NCBI GenBank assembly: GCA_001584585.1
Contig: LSYV01000013.1
Location: 1,150,983-1,180,973 of the forward strand
Direction: 5' to 3'
From: Gonium pectorale
Lineage: Eukaryota > Chlorophyta > Chlorophyceae > Chlamydomonadales > Volvocaceae
Length of the DNA: 29,991 nt
Numbering within the stretch: the first letter of the stretch is position 1; every line of letters begins with the position of its first letter. The translations under genes and the position numbers were made by a program. The notes below the pieces were generated by a model. That model was not told the DNA's origin. It did no database searches and saw only the letters and a program-made list of their open reading frames with translations. Positions 11,370-21,354 of the stretch are shown piece by piece.

Positions 11370-11433
11370 CGGAGGGCGGGTCGGGTGGGCTGCTACAGAA
11401 GCCACGACCGGAACGTAGGCGCTCCGCCAGCAG

Positions 11434-11438
11434 TTACA
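11434..11438 (-). promoter_or_regulatory. TGTAA poly(A) signal, minus strand
   Basis: The plus strand reads ttaca, so the minus strand carries TGTAA. It is the first such signal found downstream of the stop codon at 12359 and would give that gene a 3' UTR of about 0.9 kb. Confidence 0.4.
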
Positions 11439-11605
11439 AATGATGCGACGGCATATGCACATGGCCACGCCGTGTCAACGGGGTACCGGTACACGCGTCG
11501 CCCTCGTCGCCCAACCACCCGCACCAACCCGCACAAACTCCAACCCGCAGGCCGCCGCCCGCATGGATTCCGAAGTAAATGCATCGGATGGCTCCCTCAT
11601 TTTCA

Positions 11606-11654
11606 TCCTTCTCTGCAGAAGTTTCCTTCTCTGCAGGAGTTTCCTTCTTGCAAA
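11606..11654 (+). repeat. 18-bp tandem repeat, member of a dispersed family
   Basis: Two 18-bp copies with the core tccttctctgcag occupy 11606-11623 and 11624-11641, followed by a degenerate third copy. The flanking ggctccctc and the ttctctgcag core recur at 13919-13938. On the minus strand the frame reads Glu-Lys-rich peptide. Confidence 0.75.
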
Positions 11655-12150
11655 CCCACTTTTTGGCCACCGCCTCCAACCCCTCGCCCCACTCCAGCGG
11701 ACCCTGCCACCCGTTGCCAAAGCCGCAGGCAACCAGATGCAGACATCTGCCAAGTCCACCTACCACGTAGGATCTGTGTGGTGTCTGTGTGGTGTGGTTA
11801 TTGCGGGTGGCATGGAGGCAATGAACTGCGCCCTTTGGTGAGCAGGTGTGCCGGTGGCACCGTCAGCGGGCAGGCAGCAAAGCGCACAACGGCCGCATGC
11901 CGGGATTGCACGGATTGTCTTGGCTGGGTGGGCACGGGCGGGGGGCAGCAAGCTTGCACCCAAGGACCCGCTCCACGGACCCACGTACCTGCACAGGTCG
12001 CCCGGGTTGACCGCAGCACCGGCACTCCCTGTCTTGGGACGCTGACCATGCCGATGATCCAAGTGCCAAGATGGCGACGACTCAACATCTCGAGGCGACT
12101 TGGTATACAGCGGAGTGCAGGACGTCATAGCGTGTATGCATGCATGCAAC

Positions 12151-12217
12151 GTATGTCCGTAGAGGCTGCCTTCCCCGTTTCTGGTTCTTTTTTTTTCTGC
12201 AAACCCCACATGGAGCC
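12151..12217 (-). repeat. Dispersed repeat copy B
   Basis: gtatgtccgtagaggctg at 12151-12168 matches gtatgaccgtagaggcgg at 13902-13919 with two differences. Both are followed by a T-rich tract and tgcag/tgcaa. On the minus strand this copy can encode EGSLYGHT; the other encodes EGARLYGHT. It lies within the putative 3' UTR of the 12359-13299 gene. Confidence 0.55.
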
Positions 12218-12358
12218 CCCCACCCCCACCCCACACACCCACGTGCACACACACAGCCCCCCCTCCAACGACGCTCAGGCTGAGCGCACAAGCCGCTGGA
12301 GGCCCAGGCCCTCGAAGATAGCGCCCCGAACGGCGAACGCGTCGAGCGGCACGACACT

Positions 12359-13299
12359 TCACCAGGGCCCGAACAGAGATCGCACGCCCGCTCTGGCCAC
12401 GCTGAGCGGGCTGCGGCGGCCGCGCAGCACATCACACGCCGCATGCAGCCCGCCCCACGCGACGCTGTAGATGGGGACCAGCGCGGCCAGCTGCATGCTG
12501 ACCAAAACTCGCGTGAGCCACGGTGCGCCATACAGCAGCTCGTCCACCGGCACGAAGATCGTGTGGTCGTACATGGCGGGCGACCTGCACCCGCTGCCTG
12601 CCCCGCAGCTCACGACAACGGACGGCCGGCTCTCCCCCGCCAGCTGCATAAGGACGTCAACCTGTGGCACCGCCCCGGGCTGCGTGCCGTACTCCACGTC
12701 GATGCCGATGGCGACGCGGGCAGGCCCAGCGGGCGCCGCCCAGCAGGCCAGGCCGTCCTCCAAGTCACGGCGGGATCCCGAGTACGCCACCTCGACTACG
12801 GCGTTCGGGTCCGCTGCGCCCGCCAGGTACAGCGACTGGTCGGGCTCCATGAAGCCGCCCTGCACCGGAACGCGCGTCGCACCCCCTACCGACAGTAGGC
12901 TTGAGGCACCGGCTGCGAAAGCACGCCGACTGTTAAAACCTGATACTTGCGGGCCCGTTAGTGACACCAGGTGCGGGTGCTCCACTCACCCGCGGCGCTA
13001 CTCCATGGCCACATCCAAGCGAGCGGGTACCAGGCCGCTGCGGCAGCGGCGCGCCCGTGGGGCCCGGCAGCATTTAAGAAGAGGTACAGATCACCAACAC
13101 TCTCGTTGCCGCGGTCCTCCTTCTTGCAGACAAAACGGAAGCCCCTGCGCTCCATCTTGTCAACAAAGACCTCGGCCATAGACCGCGGTATGTCGCTGCT
13201 AATCGGGACTGGTTTGTCCTCTCCATTGTTCAGCTTTGCCAGCACTTCTTCGTAACGCTGCTTGAGTTGGCCTATGTTTTTGGCAACCCGGATGGCCAT
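12359..13299 (-). CDS. Uma2 / PD-(D/E)XK nuclease-like protein, two exons
   Basis: Exon 1 runs from the ATG at 13299 down to 12990 and ends at a GTGAGT donor. Exon 2 runs 12912-12359 after the acceptor TTTCGCAG. The frame is kept and gives 287 residues. The N-terminal part (1-100) is Lys/Glu-rich and unrecognised, with an Ala-rich run at 84-89. From about 120 the pattern PD (127-128), then DPNAVVEVAYS (138-148), then a strand VAIGIDV (170-176) resembles the Uma2-like restriction-endonuclease fold found in bacteria, fungi and algae, where PD...E.K residues bind metal. The place usually holding Lys carries Asp (I-G-I-D), so activity is doubtful. A moderately hydrophobic segment follows at about 235-260. 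Codon bias is weaker than in the flanking housekeeping genes, especially in exon 1, which fits a young or transferred gene. Function is inferred only from motif spacing; the gene model is firmer than the family call. Confidence 0.5.
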
Positions 13300-13517
13300 T
13301 CCGTTTTTGCGTTTTTGCGAGGAAGAGAGCGTCGTGCACGAGTGCAGGATATGAAGGAAATGTTGGAAGGGCCTGGACTCTAGCAGCCTGGCGTCGTTCG
13401 TGGCGTCGTTCGTGGTTCCCCCGCATGCAAAGCATGCCGTACGAGCATGCCGTGCGAGACTGCATCGGCGCCAGACCGGAAGTGAGCGGGGCGTTTCTGG
13501 GTCAGCTGGGTTGGGCT

Positions 13518-13550
13518 GTGTCGCGTCGTGTCGTGTCGTGCCGCGTCGTG
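13518..13550 (+). repeat. Degenerate GTCGT pentamer array
   Basis: Six to seven units of gtcgt/gtcgc/gccgc are arranged head to tail upstream of the minus-strand gene start at 13299. Confidence 0.75.
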
Positions 13551-13901
13551 CTTGGCGTGCCACTGCTTGCCAGCCAGCCCACAACCAAGCGTTTGTGCAC
13601 ACATGCCCCCGACCGCTGCCGGCAACAACGGCTCCTGACTTCGTTCTTTCTACTCTTTCATCAATCCAGGTCTGTACACGGCCGGCTGGGCGGGCTGAAG
13701 GTCTGGTAACCGCTGAGCGCCGTGGGACCCGTGGCCATGACGACAACACCACCGCAGCTCAACCTTGAAACCTTGCAGTACTCCAGGTGAAGTCCGACAA
13801 ACCGGGTAAGATGGTAAGCCGGCCTTTGGGAGCAGGACGCACGTCACATGCCTTGCATTTGTACCCGCCCGCCCTACCGGAAACGTTGCGCCTTCGGGCG
13901 T

Positions 13902-13957
13902 GTATGACCGTAGAGGCGGGCTCCCTCTTTCTCTGCAGATTTTTCTTTTTTGTGCAG
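13902..13957 (-). repeat. Dispersed repeat copy C
   Basis: It shares gtatg(a/t)ccgtagaggc with copy B at 12151, and ggctccctc plus ttctctgcag with copy A at 11590-11620. The minus strand can encode EKEGARLYGHT. On the plus strand the ctgcag and gtgcag/gtaagc at its end look like splice signals around a 19-nt T-rich insert. Whether that is used is unknown. Confidence 0.5.
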
Positions 13958-14053
13958 GTAAGCAGCAGGCGCTAACGCTCCCACGGCCGCCCGCTCGGTC
14001 AAGTCACACGACATCTACCGCACTGTACCGTCGACGTGAGCGTGTCCGAGGCT

Positions 14054-15669
14054 CTATCTCTCAGCGTGTAACACGAGCAACAGCTCCTGGGCTGGCCGCA
14101 GCTCCCAGAGTGGCAGGGCTGCGTTGCACACCGGCACGCGCATCCGGCCCACCGGTCCCGGTTCCAGGTCAGGTGTACCGGATGCGTGTCTGGGGTACAC
14201 CCTGCCCACGAGGCCGACGCGGGTCGCCATCTTGTTGTTTACAGGATGGGCGGCAAAGGTGCCGTGGAGCACAGTACACTCATCTGCACCCGGCACAAGT
14301 CACAGGAATGATGGACGTAGGGGACCGGCTTACGCGCGCCGTTGTATCACCAGCGGACGCTGATGCCTCAGGGACGGCAGGGGGGGCTGCAGGCTGTGGA
14401 AACCCGGGCGGCCAGTGACTCGGACTCGGGACCCAGGTGCCATCGCAGACAGTCACAGAACGCTGCTTCCCACGGCCGAGAGGCCCAGCGGCGGGAACCG
14501 GAAATGGCACCTGTGGAATGGCGCGTCGTTGTACGGTGAGCTATGCCAGTTCGACAAGCAACAAGAGCAGACGACATTCAAGGGATTCCAGACTGTCGAG
14601 TAGAGCGAGGACTCGCTCCTACTCGTACAACGAGACGTTGGCCGACAGCCGGCCAGCGGCAATCCGCTGATAAGTAAGACGACACGCACATATCCTCGCT
14701 GTGAGTTGTCACGTGCACATACCGGTTGCCTGTACCCCTGCCTGTTAACCGAGGCCACACGCTATTGGCGATGTCGCACGACGGCTGCCACGAGGTAGCA
14801 TGGAAGGGCAAAGCCTTTCCATACCTGATGCATCATCATGGCTTCCATTCCACCGAGAATTACGGGTCGGCACGCGAGGCTGGTAAGCCCCCAGCAGTTG
14901 CCCTTTCCCATCGCCGCCGGAAGCTCCCATTCGACCCCCTGGCACAACCCGGAGTCACCCTGCTCACCCCACATGCAGCCTCGGGGCATGGAAGCGGCCA
15001 TGGTCACGCGCACGGGCACCAGGCTCCGGCAGCGGCGGGACAGCCCGCTAGCGATGTGCACACCCGGGTGAGTGGCCACGGACTGGCACACGTCACACCC
15101 ACGTCAACCCAGCTGTGCCAATAGCCGCCGCCCCCACCCACTCTCGCCTGCACCTGCTGCCCCTCTCCCCTTATATGAACGCCTCCACTTGGCAAATCGC
15201 ATCACTCTTTGGCGGTGGTCACCCGACGCGGAAGACCACACGCTTGGTGTACCTAAGAATGAAACCGTTTACCGACAATGCTCCACTCACCATGTTGCAC
15301 CTTCCGATGCACGCCTCCTTGTTCGCAGGCGGGGACAGGCACCTGGAACGGCCCGGCGCCGACGGGAATGCGCGGCGTGGCCAACCAGGTCAGTGCGGCC
15401 GATGGAGCTCCGCAGTTGTCAGTGGCCGTTGGCGGGGCGGGCTGTTCTGGCGGGGCTGAGTTCTCCTCCGGCATAGCGTAGGCGACAGAATGGTCATGGC
15501 AGGCATGTGCCTCAAAGCTGCCTCCGTGCTGCGGTGTACGTATCGCGGCGGCGCGTGCGGCATGCCCTTGCGGCGCAGCGGCGGTGGCGGGCGGCGAGCT
15601 TGGGACGGCCCGTATGCGCCAAAGCCGTACAGTCGTGTACTGTGCGCGGGACACAGTTGCGAGGCTCAT
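14054..15669 (-). CDS. Possible multi-exon gene, unresolved
   Basis: Several minus-strand segments look coding, but I could not assemble one continuous model. The best are: 15669-15291, which starts at ATG, has a Pro/Ala-rich stretch then TWLATPRIPVGAGPFQVPVP, and ends at a GTGAGT donor; about 15076-14970, containing SLVPVRVTMAASMPRGCMW and ending near GTGAGC; about 14720-14578, with YVHVTTHSED and VGQRLVVRV; about 14510-14280; and about 14286-14054, with PVGRMRVPVCNAALPLWELR and a TAG stop. Repeated patterns of the type hydrophobic-Pro-Val-x-Val suggest beta-rich domains. Plus-strand frames in the same place (14771-14881, 14985-15067) also look partly coding and end at good GT donors, so the strand is not certain. 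No family is recognised. It could be a decayed gene or a mobile-element remnant. Confidence 0.28.
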
Positions 15670-16109
15670 GCCTCCCTGCCCCGGCGTGTGACGGCTGAGG
15701 CCCAGGCTGGGGCTTAGCGCTTCGACTTACCACTCACCCTGCCGTGTTTTCCACCCACCCCGGTCCTACCAGTATGCATCCCCTCGTGCACCTACATGCT
15801 TCCTAGTCATAGCGACACCGTAATCTGTGCTCATGACTCCCAAACGCGGTCACCGTGGCGCCATGCTCGCGGCTGTTACGGGTGGAAGGCTGCCGGCGCC
15901 CTGCAAGTAGCCAGCTTGACCACTGCACGGTTCGCTAGCGCCTCTGCAATCGGCCGGGCCGGTGAACGCAGCTGCTTCTACTGGTGTCACCATTTTCGCT
16001 GCCGATGCCCCGATTGGCGGGAGATGCCCCGATTGGCGGGAGATGCCCCGATTGGCGGGAGATGCCCCGATTGGCGGGAGATGCCCCGATTGGCGGGAGA
16101 TGCCCCGTC
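15670..16109. promoter_or_regulatory. Upstream region of the aldo-keto reductase
   Basis: This is the space between a possible minus-strand gene start at 15669 and the aldo-keto reductase start. No TATA box is apparent. The last 106 bp are the 19-bp minisatellite. An upstream non-coding or transit-peptide exon of the reductase could lie here, since caacgcag at 16132-16139 could also serve as an acceptor. Confidence 0.4.
16004..16107 (+). repeat. 19-bp minisatellite with CCAAT/E2F-like cores
   Basis: Five perfect copies of gatgccccgattggcggga (16004-16098) are followed by a 9-bp partial copy. Each unit contains ATTGG, the reverse of a CCAAT box, overlapping TTGGCGGGA, which is close to an E2F site. 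The array ends 2 bp before the nearest in-frame ATG of the reductase at 16110. Confidence 0.97.
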
Positions 16110-19100
16110 ATGACGCCCTCACTCACCCGCCCAACGCAGGCCGCCGCGGCCTCGGGCCCCGTGCGCGAGCCGGAGACCGTCCGGCTTTCCAACGGCGTGC
16201 GCCTGCCGCTGATCGGCCTGGGCACGGCGGCAATCAAGGACCCGGCCGCCATCAAGTGAGTGGCGCAGCTGCCCCGCCCCCGGAGGGGACGGAGGGGATG
16301 GAGGGGCGCCCTGGAGGGAACTGATGGGCGGCAACGGCTGGTCGCGCGTCAGGGCTGGCGGCGTCGCCCAGGCCTTGGGGCTGGGGCGGAGCTCGGGGAC
16401 ATGACCTCGATGAGGACTGGCTGGGCTGGCGTCCAGCAGCGCTCCCTTACGGCATACGGGGATTGAGAGATTGCCCTGGCGTGATGCGTTTCCACTGGGC
16501 TGGGGTGGGGAGTGGAGGGCGGAAGACGGACCTCAGATACAAGTAATCGGCAACAGCCCCAGACCGCGGGCCCGTGCCGTACAGCCTGGGACTGCAAGCG
16601 GCCCGGGCGCTGGCCGGGAGGCAACGCCTGCGGTGGGAATTATTGACAAGCGCGGGTGGCGCGGCCTCGGTCGGCTAGGCGCCCCTGCTCGGGCGGCGCC
16701 TGTATCAGGTCAGCGCAGCACCACAACAGCCGGTATGTCATACCGCACGTCCACCCTCTCCGTGCTGCGCTGGACCGACGATTTACAAGGTTCGCACCTG
16801 CGCCCGACCGCCAACGCAATGCAGGGCCGCGCTGGAGCTTGGCTACCGCCACATCGACTGCGCCTGGTTTTACGGGAACGAGGAGGTACGGGTCGTGCAG
16901 GGGCTGTTGTTGTACGGGTTATGCGGCTGCTCTGGAGGACGCATATTGAATTAGCATTGCACGAGAACTGCGTGTGAATGTCCCGGCACACAGCAAATGA
17001 GCAGACACTTACCCGAGCAACAGCAGCTGCGTTATCGGCTCGTTCAGAAGCGTACTGGGGAGTTGCCGGTTTGCTGTGAGACGCCGTGTGAGCTTACCGC
17101 CGCATATGGGGCCACGGGCATGCCAGAGATGCCGCTACCCGGTTGTAACCAAACTCCCAACCAATTGTGCCGCGAACCGCCCTCCAATGCCCGAATCTCG
17201 CCCCAAACGCCGACCGCCATGGTCACCGCCAGGTGGTTGGCGACGGCCTGGCGGACTTCATCGCGTCCGGCCGCCGCGACGAGCTGTTCGTAGTGTCCAA
17301 GGTGTGGAACACGCACCACAGGCCCGAGGCCGTCAGGTGAGCGACAGATCAGCTCGCGTGCTAAACAACAAGAGGCTCTGTGACTGGGGTTCTCACCACA
17401 TCGACCCCATGCAGCCTCCCTGCGGCTGCCAGGAGAATCGAGGAGAGATTGTTCGCGTGTCGTCTGCTGATCGGGTGTAAACGCTCGTGGCTATCCTTGC
17501 TCCCGCCGCTGCGGTACCATGCTCTGCCCGTCATCCGCAGCTGGCCCATCGACGGAACTTCCGTGCCCTCCGTCCTCCCAAACGTGCAGGCGCAGCGTGG
17601 ACGAGTCGCTGTCCAAGCTGCGCTGCGGCCACCTGGACCTGCTGCTGATGCACTGGCCCGAGGCCTGGACGCCCGAATCGTCGTTCGAGGCGCCCGTGGA
17701 GGACACCGGGGTGCGTCCGGGGTGGGGCCGGGGCGTGGGGGGTGGGGGGAGGCGGCGGCGTGAGGGGAAGGTCGGGGGGTGCTGAAGGAGACGGCACGAG
17801 CAAGGTTTGCATTGTCTTGCCGGGGTACGTTAGTCGGGGGCCCTTGCTGGCCCTGGAGGGTGCCTTTCGGATGGACAGGGCAGGCCGCCGACGGGCGGGG
17901 ATTCCTGCGTGCCACCCTTGAAGTTCGTCGACTCATGATGTACGCCCGTGGGAGAGGCCATGGGCTGGCCATTTGCTTGCTGGAACTGTTGGCAGGGTGA
18001 GGAAATGGCCACTCTCTATCTAGGTCAGCAACTCCCACGGGACCCCGTCGCCCTCCCCTCGCGTTTTGGGGTACCAGCCCGCTCCCCATGATTAAACGTG
18101 ACCTCAAGACCCCGTTGCCCCGCGTGTCGTACTCAGATACTGCCCTTCGGCACTCCGTTTGTGGGTTGCAGGTGACGATTGCGGAGACGTGGGCGGCCAT
18201 GGAGGCGCTGGTGGACGAGGGGCGCGTCAAGGCGCTGGGCGTGTCGAACTTCAGCCTCAAGCAGGTGCGGGGGGTTCCTCGGGCATGCACGGCGTCGGCT
18301 GCCTGCGCCCCTGCAGTGTGTTGGAAGGCGGTAGTTCAAACTGCCCCCCTCACCGCCTGCTGGTTCCTCCCTTGACCACGAACGCTGACCCGACGTCGGG
18401 GCCACCCGAAAACAGTTTGCGGGATGTGCTGTTGCGCCAGCTGACGCCCTCCTCCTCGCCCTCCTCCCGCTGCTCAACCTCTTGCTTGCCCACCATATAA
18501 TCCCGCCCCACTACCCCTCTGTCCGCCCGCTCCTTCCGCACGTCCGCAGGTTGAGGCGCTGCTGGCGACGTGCCGCATCCGGCCCGTGGTCAACCAGGTG
18601 GAGCTGCACCCGCTGTGCCCGCAGCGCAAGCTGGTGGGGGTGCTGTTCAGGCACGGAGTGCAGTGCGTCGCTTACTCGCCGCTGGGCGGGCAGGTGAGGC
18701 GCCTCTCCCTAGAACCTGGGGGCAGTGAGCGTGGGATGTGAGCCGCGGGGATGGCGTTCCCCGGGGCCTGAGGCCTGCTGACGGCGGCCGCGTGCAGGAG
18801 GCTGTGGTGCTGTGCGCCAGTGCCCATATGCCCAGTGCGTCAGCCCCCATGCCTCGCTCCCCGTAGACTGAGTTCATGATGACATGCGCCTCCATGGCTT
18901 GTCTCCTGAGAACGCCTTCCAGACCTCTCCCTTCCCCCACTCGCCGACGGGACTTGTTCATTCTCCTTTCCCTCCAACTCCCCCACTCCCCGCGCGCGCT
19001 CCGTTGGCTCCTAGAGCCTGGTCAAGCCCAACACGCTGCTCAACAGCCCGCTGGTGGAGAAGATCGCCAAGGAGGTCGGCAAGTCGCCCGCGCAGGTGTG

Positions 19101-19674
19101 AAGGGGCCCTCTGGAAGGCGGGAGACGTGGGCAGGCGCGGGGACCAGCGAAGGGCCGCAGCGGCGCGTGCAGTACGCGTTGGCAGTTTGTACCGGCGTGT
19201 GGATGCGCGACACCGCGAGCCCCGCCGCCTTTGCGTTTCGATGCTGCGCTGGTGGTGCTGGTTGATCGGGGCTGGCATTACTAGTCCAGCATCACCCGGG
19301 ATTACCAGTCCTGACTCCCTGGTGAAGTCGGCTTCAGTGTCGGCATTCGTCACCCCTCCCTCCTGTCCATGGCGGTCAACCACTAACCACCAACCGTCAA
19401 TCGTGAACCGCAACCCGCACGACAGCTTCTGCTTAAGTGGAACATCCAGCGCGGCGTGCCCATCATCGCCAAGAGCTCCTCGCCCGACCGCCTGGCTGAG
19501 AACCTGTCCGGCATGTACGACTGGAAGCTGTCGTACGAGCACAAGGCGGCGCTGGACGAGCTGGTGGCGGCGGCGGGCGGCAAGGAGGAGCGCTTCATCG
19601 ACTTCCCCTGGAAGGCGTGGGCCGACCCGGAGGAGGGCGGCGTGGCCAAGCCCAGCAAGGTCATGGGCCTGTGA
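16110..19674 (+). CDS. Aldo-keto reductase, NADPH-type
   Basis: A cytosolic-type (beta/alpha)8 oxidoreductase expected to reduce aldehydes or ketones with NADPH; the substrate is unknown. Exons: 16110-16255, 16825-16885, 17233-17336, 17590-17710, 18172-18264, 18550-18693, 19015-19095, 19426-19674, all GT-AG and in frame, giving 332 residues, a normal family length. After the start comes VRLSNGVRLPLIGLGT, then GYRHIDCAWFYGNEE. The catalytic tetrad is complete: Asp60, Tyr65, Lys92 in VVSKVW, and His125 in LLMHWP. Further family blocks are GVSNFS, NQVELHP and YSPLG. IAKSSSPDRLAEN (Lys266, Ser267, Arg272) matches the cofactor loop that grips the NADPH 2'-phosphate. The start is uncertain. ATG 16110 follows the minisatellite closely; ATG 16005 is also in frame and would translate the repeats; or 16140 may be an acceptor for an unseen upstream exon. 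The protein ends GGVAKPSKVMGL. Confidence 0.88.
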
Positions 19675-20389
19675 GCGGCCGGCTCCCGAGGACATGGGGT
19701 TGCTGCGGCGTGGTTGCCCGGTTGTACGCTGTTCGGGGATGGCCCGCTGCCAAGCCAGCAGAGGCGCCGGCACTGAAGTCGTATGGGCCAGGCAAGGCGC
19801 ATGGGGACCCGTGTGCGCGGGGTTTCCCGTGAGCAGGGCGCGCCATGCCACGGCGCAACGCGGTTGCGAATCTACGGTAGACGACGGGGGACTTCGAGGC
19901 CCTGGCGCCGGCCGGTGACGTGGTGGTGTTGGGGGGCAAACGCGGTGACAACTGGTTACATAAGGCACACGTCCGTCGGAGCCGGGCGGGCCGTCGACGA
20001 TGGAAGGGGAGGAGCCCAGGCGGCCGGTGTCTACGGTCCCTGCAAGAGGGAGATGGCGGCATGACGCCTGGTGGACTACGGCTTGGAATGCATCCGGCAG
20101 CTGGGGCGCAGGGTGGAAGGGCTAGCGAGCCGCACCTGTGGAGGCTGGAGGACGTGCCGGTGTGGGGGTGAATACGTGACAGTCCATGACGTTGAGAACT
20201 GCGAACAGCCGTTAGCGCTTACTTGACCTTAAGGGCTGTGTTCGTTAGGCGGTGCGTGCGCGGCGCCCAGCGGATCCAGATTGACGCAGGACATGGACGC
20301 AGCACGCCGTTGGCAATGCAGTGGCAGCCGACGATTCGGGATGACGTTACCGGAGCGCCTGTGTGGGGCCCCGCGAAGCACGAACGCAC

Positions 20390-20394
20390 TGTAA
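20390..20394 (+). promoter_or_regulatory. TGTAA poly(A) signal, aldo-keto reductase
   Basis: This is the first plus-strand TGTAA found after the reductase stop at 19674. It implies a 3' UTR of about 0.7 kb. Confidence 0.5.
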
Positions 20395-20919
20395 GCGGTG
20401 CCGTCACCGCCGTACAGCAGGCGCATACGGGACTGCTGCCTCGTCCCACAGCCCATCGTGACTGCCGTGTAAGCGGCTGGCTGGCCCGCGGTCAGCCGTC
20501 GGCGCGTGACCAACGGCAGCCCATGAACTTCTCGCTTGCAACCCCCAAGCAATCCAGCAGCGCAGCAAAGCGGCCATATCCACAATCCTGCCAAACCGCC
20601 GTTCTCTCACACTTGCAAGCATGCGACCAATGGTACTGCACTACATATCCGGGCGTGCGCTGGTCAAGGACGCTCAATCCCCCTCAATTCCAGGCATCAA
20701 CACGGACATGGATACGCCCATAACCCCGATCAGGTCGATGTACATGGGATAATGTCATCCGGCCGGCCCGGCGGCCCCGAACCCGGCCGAAGCACTCGGG
20801 CGCCGCTGCATGGCCCGGGGCGCATTCGGCCACACACACGCGCAGCCGCCCGCGCCTGCCCTCCGGTCCCGCTGCACTGCACGGCCGATGCCGATACGCT
20901 CCTATCTGCCTGCCCTGCA

Positions 20920-20961
20920 TGGTGGCCACAAGCTGGTGGCCACAAGCTGGTGGCCACAAAC
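20920..20961 (+). repeat. 14-bp tandem repeat, three copies
   Basis: tggtggccacaagc is repeated at 20920, 20934 and 20948, the last copy with one change. TGGCCA at the core of each unit is itself palindromic. Confidence 0.95.
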
Positions 20962-21354
20962 TACCCTGGTGAACTCCACCCCTGTTAGGTCACAGGCCGC
21001 CACGACAGGCTGCCCCGACATGCCACATACACACCGGCGCCACCTGCCCAGGTCTATGACTCCTGCCAAGGAAACTGGACGTCGCACCGTACGGCCAGCA
21101 CGTGTCCTTCAGCTCACCTACTCGCCCAACGCTGCCCCGCTCGGAACTCGCATGCCCACTGCAACTCTCGACAGCGAAACGCCTTCAGCTCGTCTTACCA
21201 CCGTGCAATCACACGGCTACGGTACAGCCTGTTCCAATGGCGCGCCGTTTCGGCGGCCCGCTCGTCGCCCGGTTCGCCAACCCCTGGGGTCCAAGTAACA
21301 CGGCACCGTGAATGCACAGCATCAGCCATGAATGTCCGCTGAAAGTGTCTTCGC

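Larger units (their letters stand above)
10035..11433. other. Intergenic, no confident gene
   Basis: No open frame here combines biased codon use with usable splice sites. A plus-strand frame at 10261-10522 and a minus-strand frame at 10784-10996 are weakly coding-like but match nothing I know. The region holds an (ATT)7 run, TGTAA at 10148-10152 and 10654-10658, a lone TATAAAAG at 10623-10630 and a 20-bp palindrome at 11350. Base composition is more AT-rich than in the flanking genes. Confidence 0.5.
13300..14053. other. Intergenic, unresolved
   Basis: This is the upstream region of the minus-strand gene at 12359-13299. It contains a GTCGT-type pentamer run (13518-13550) and dispersed repeat copy C (13902-13957). 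A short plus-strand exon-like stretch runs from an ATG at 13737 to a GTGAAG donor at 13787 (MTTTPPQLNLETLQYS, then a split codon). No convincing continuation was found for that exon. Confidence 0.45.
19675..21354. other. Convergent 3' region between reductase and LSM10-like gene
   Basis: No gene is recognised. TGTAA for the plus-strand reductase is at 20390-20394, with another at 20468-20472. The only minus-strand TGTAA I found for the converging LSM10-like gene is at 19956-19960, so the two transcripts may overlap tail to tail. A 14-bp triplicate lies at 20920. A minus-strand frame at 20229-20594 is open but matches nothing known. Confidence 0.5.

Noticed and set aside
16004..16107. CRISPR-like array
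   Set aside because: Units are directly adjacent with no spacers and the genome is eukaryotic; it is a minisatellite.
20229..20594. Minus-strand ORF of 121 residues
   Set aside because: Open but without recognised domains or splice partners; it lies in the reductase 3' region. Not strong enough to call a gene.
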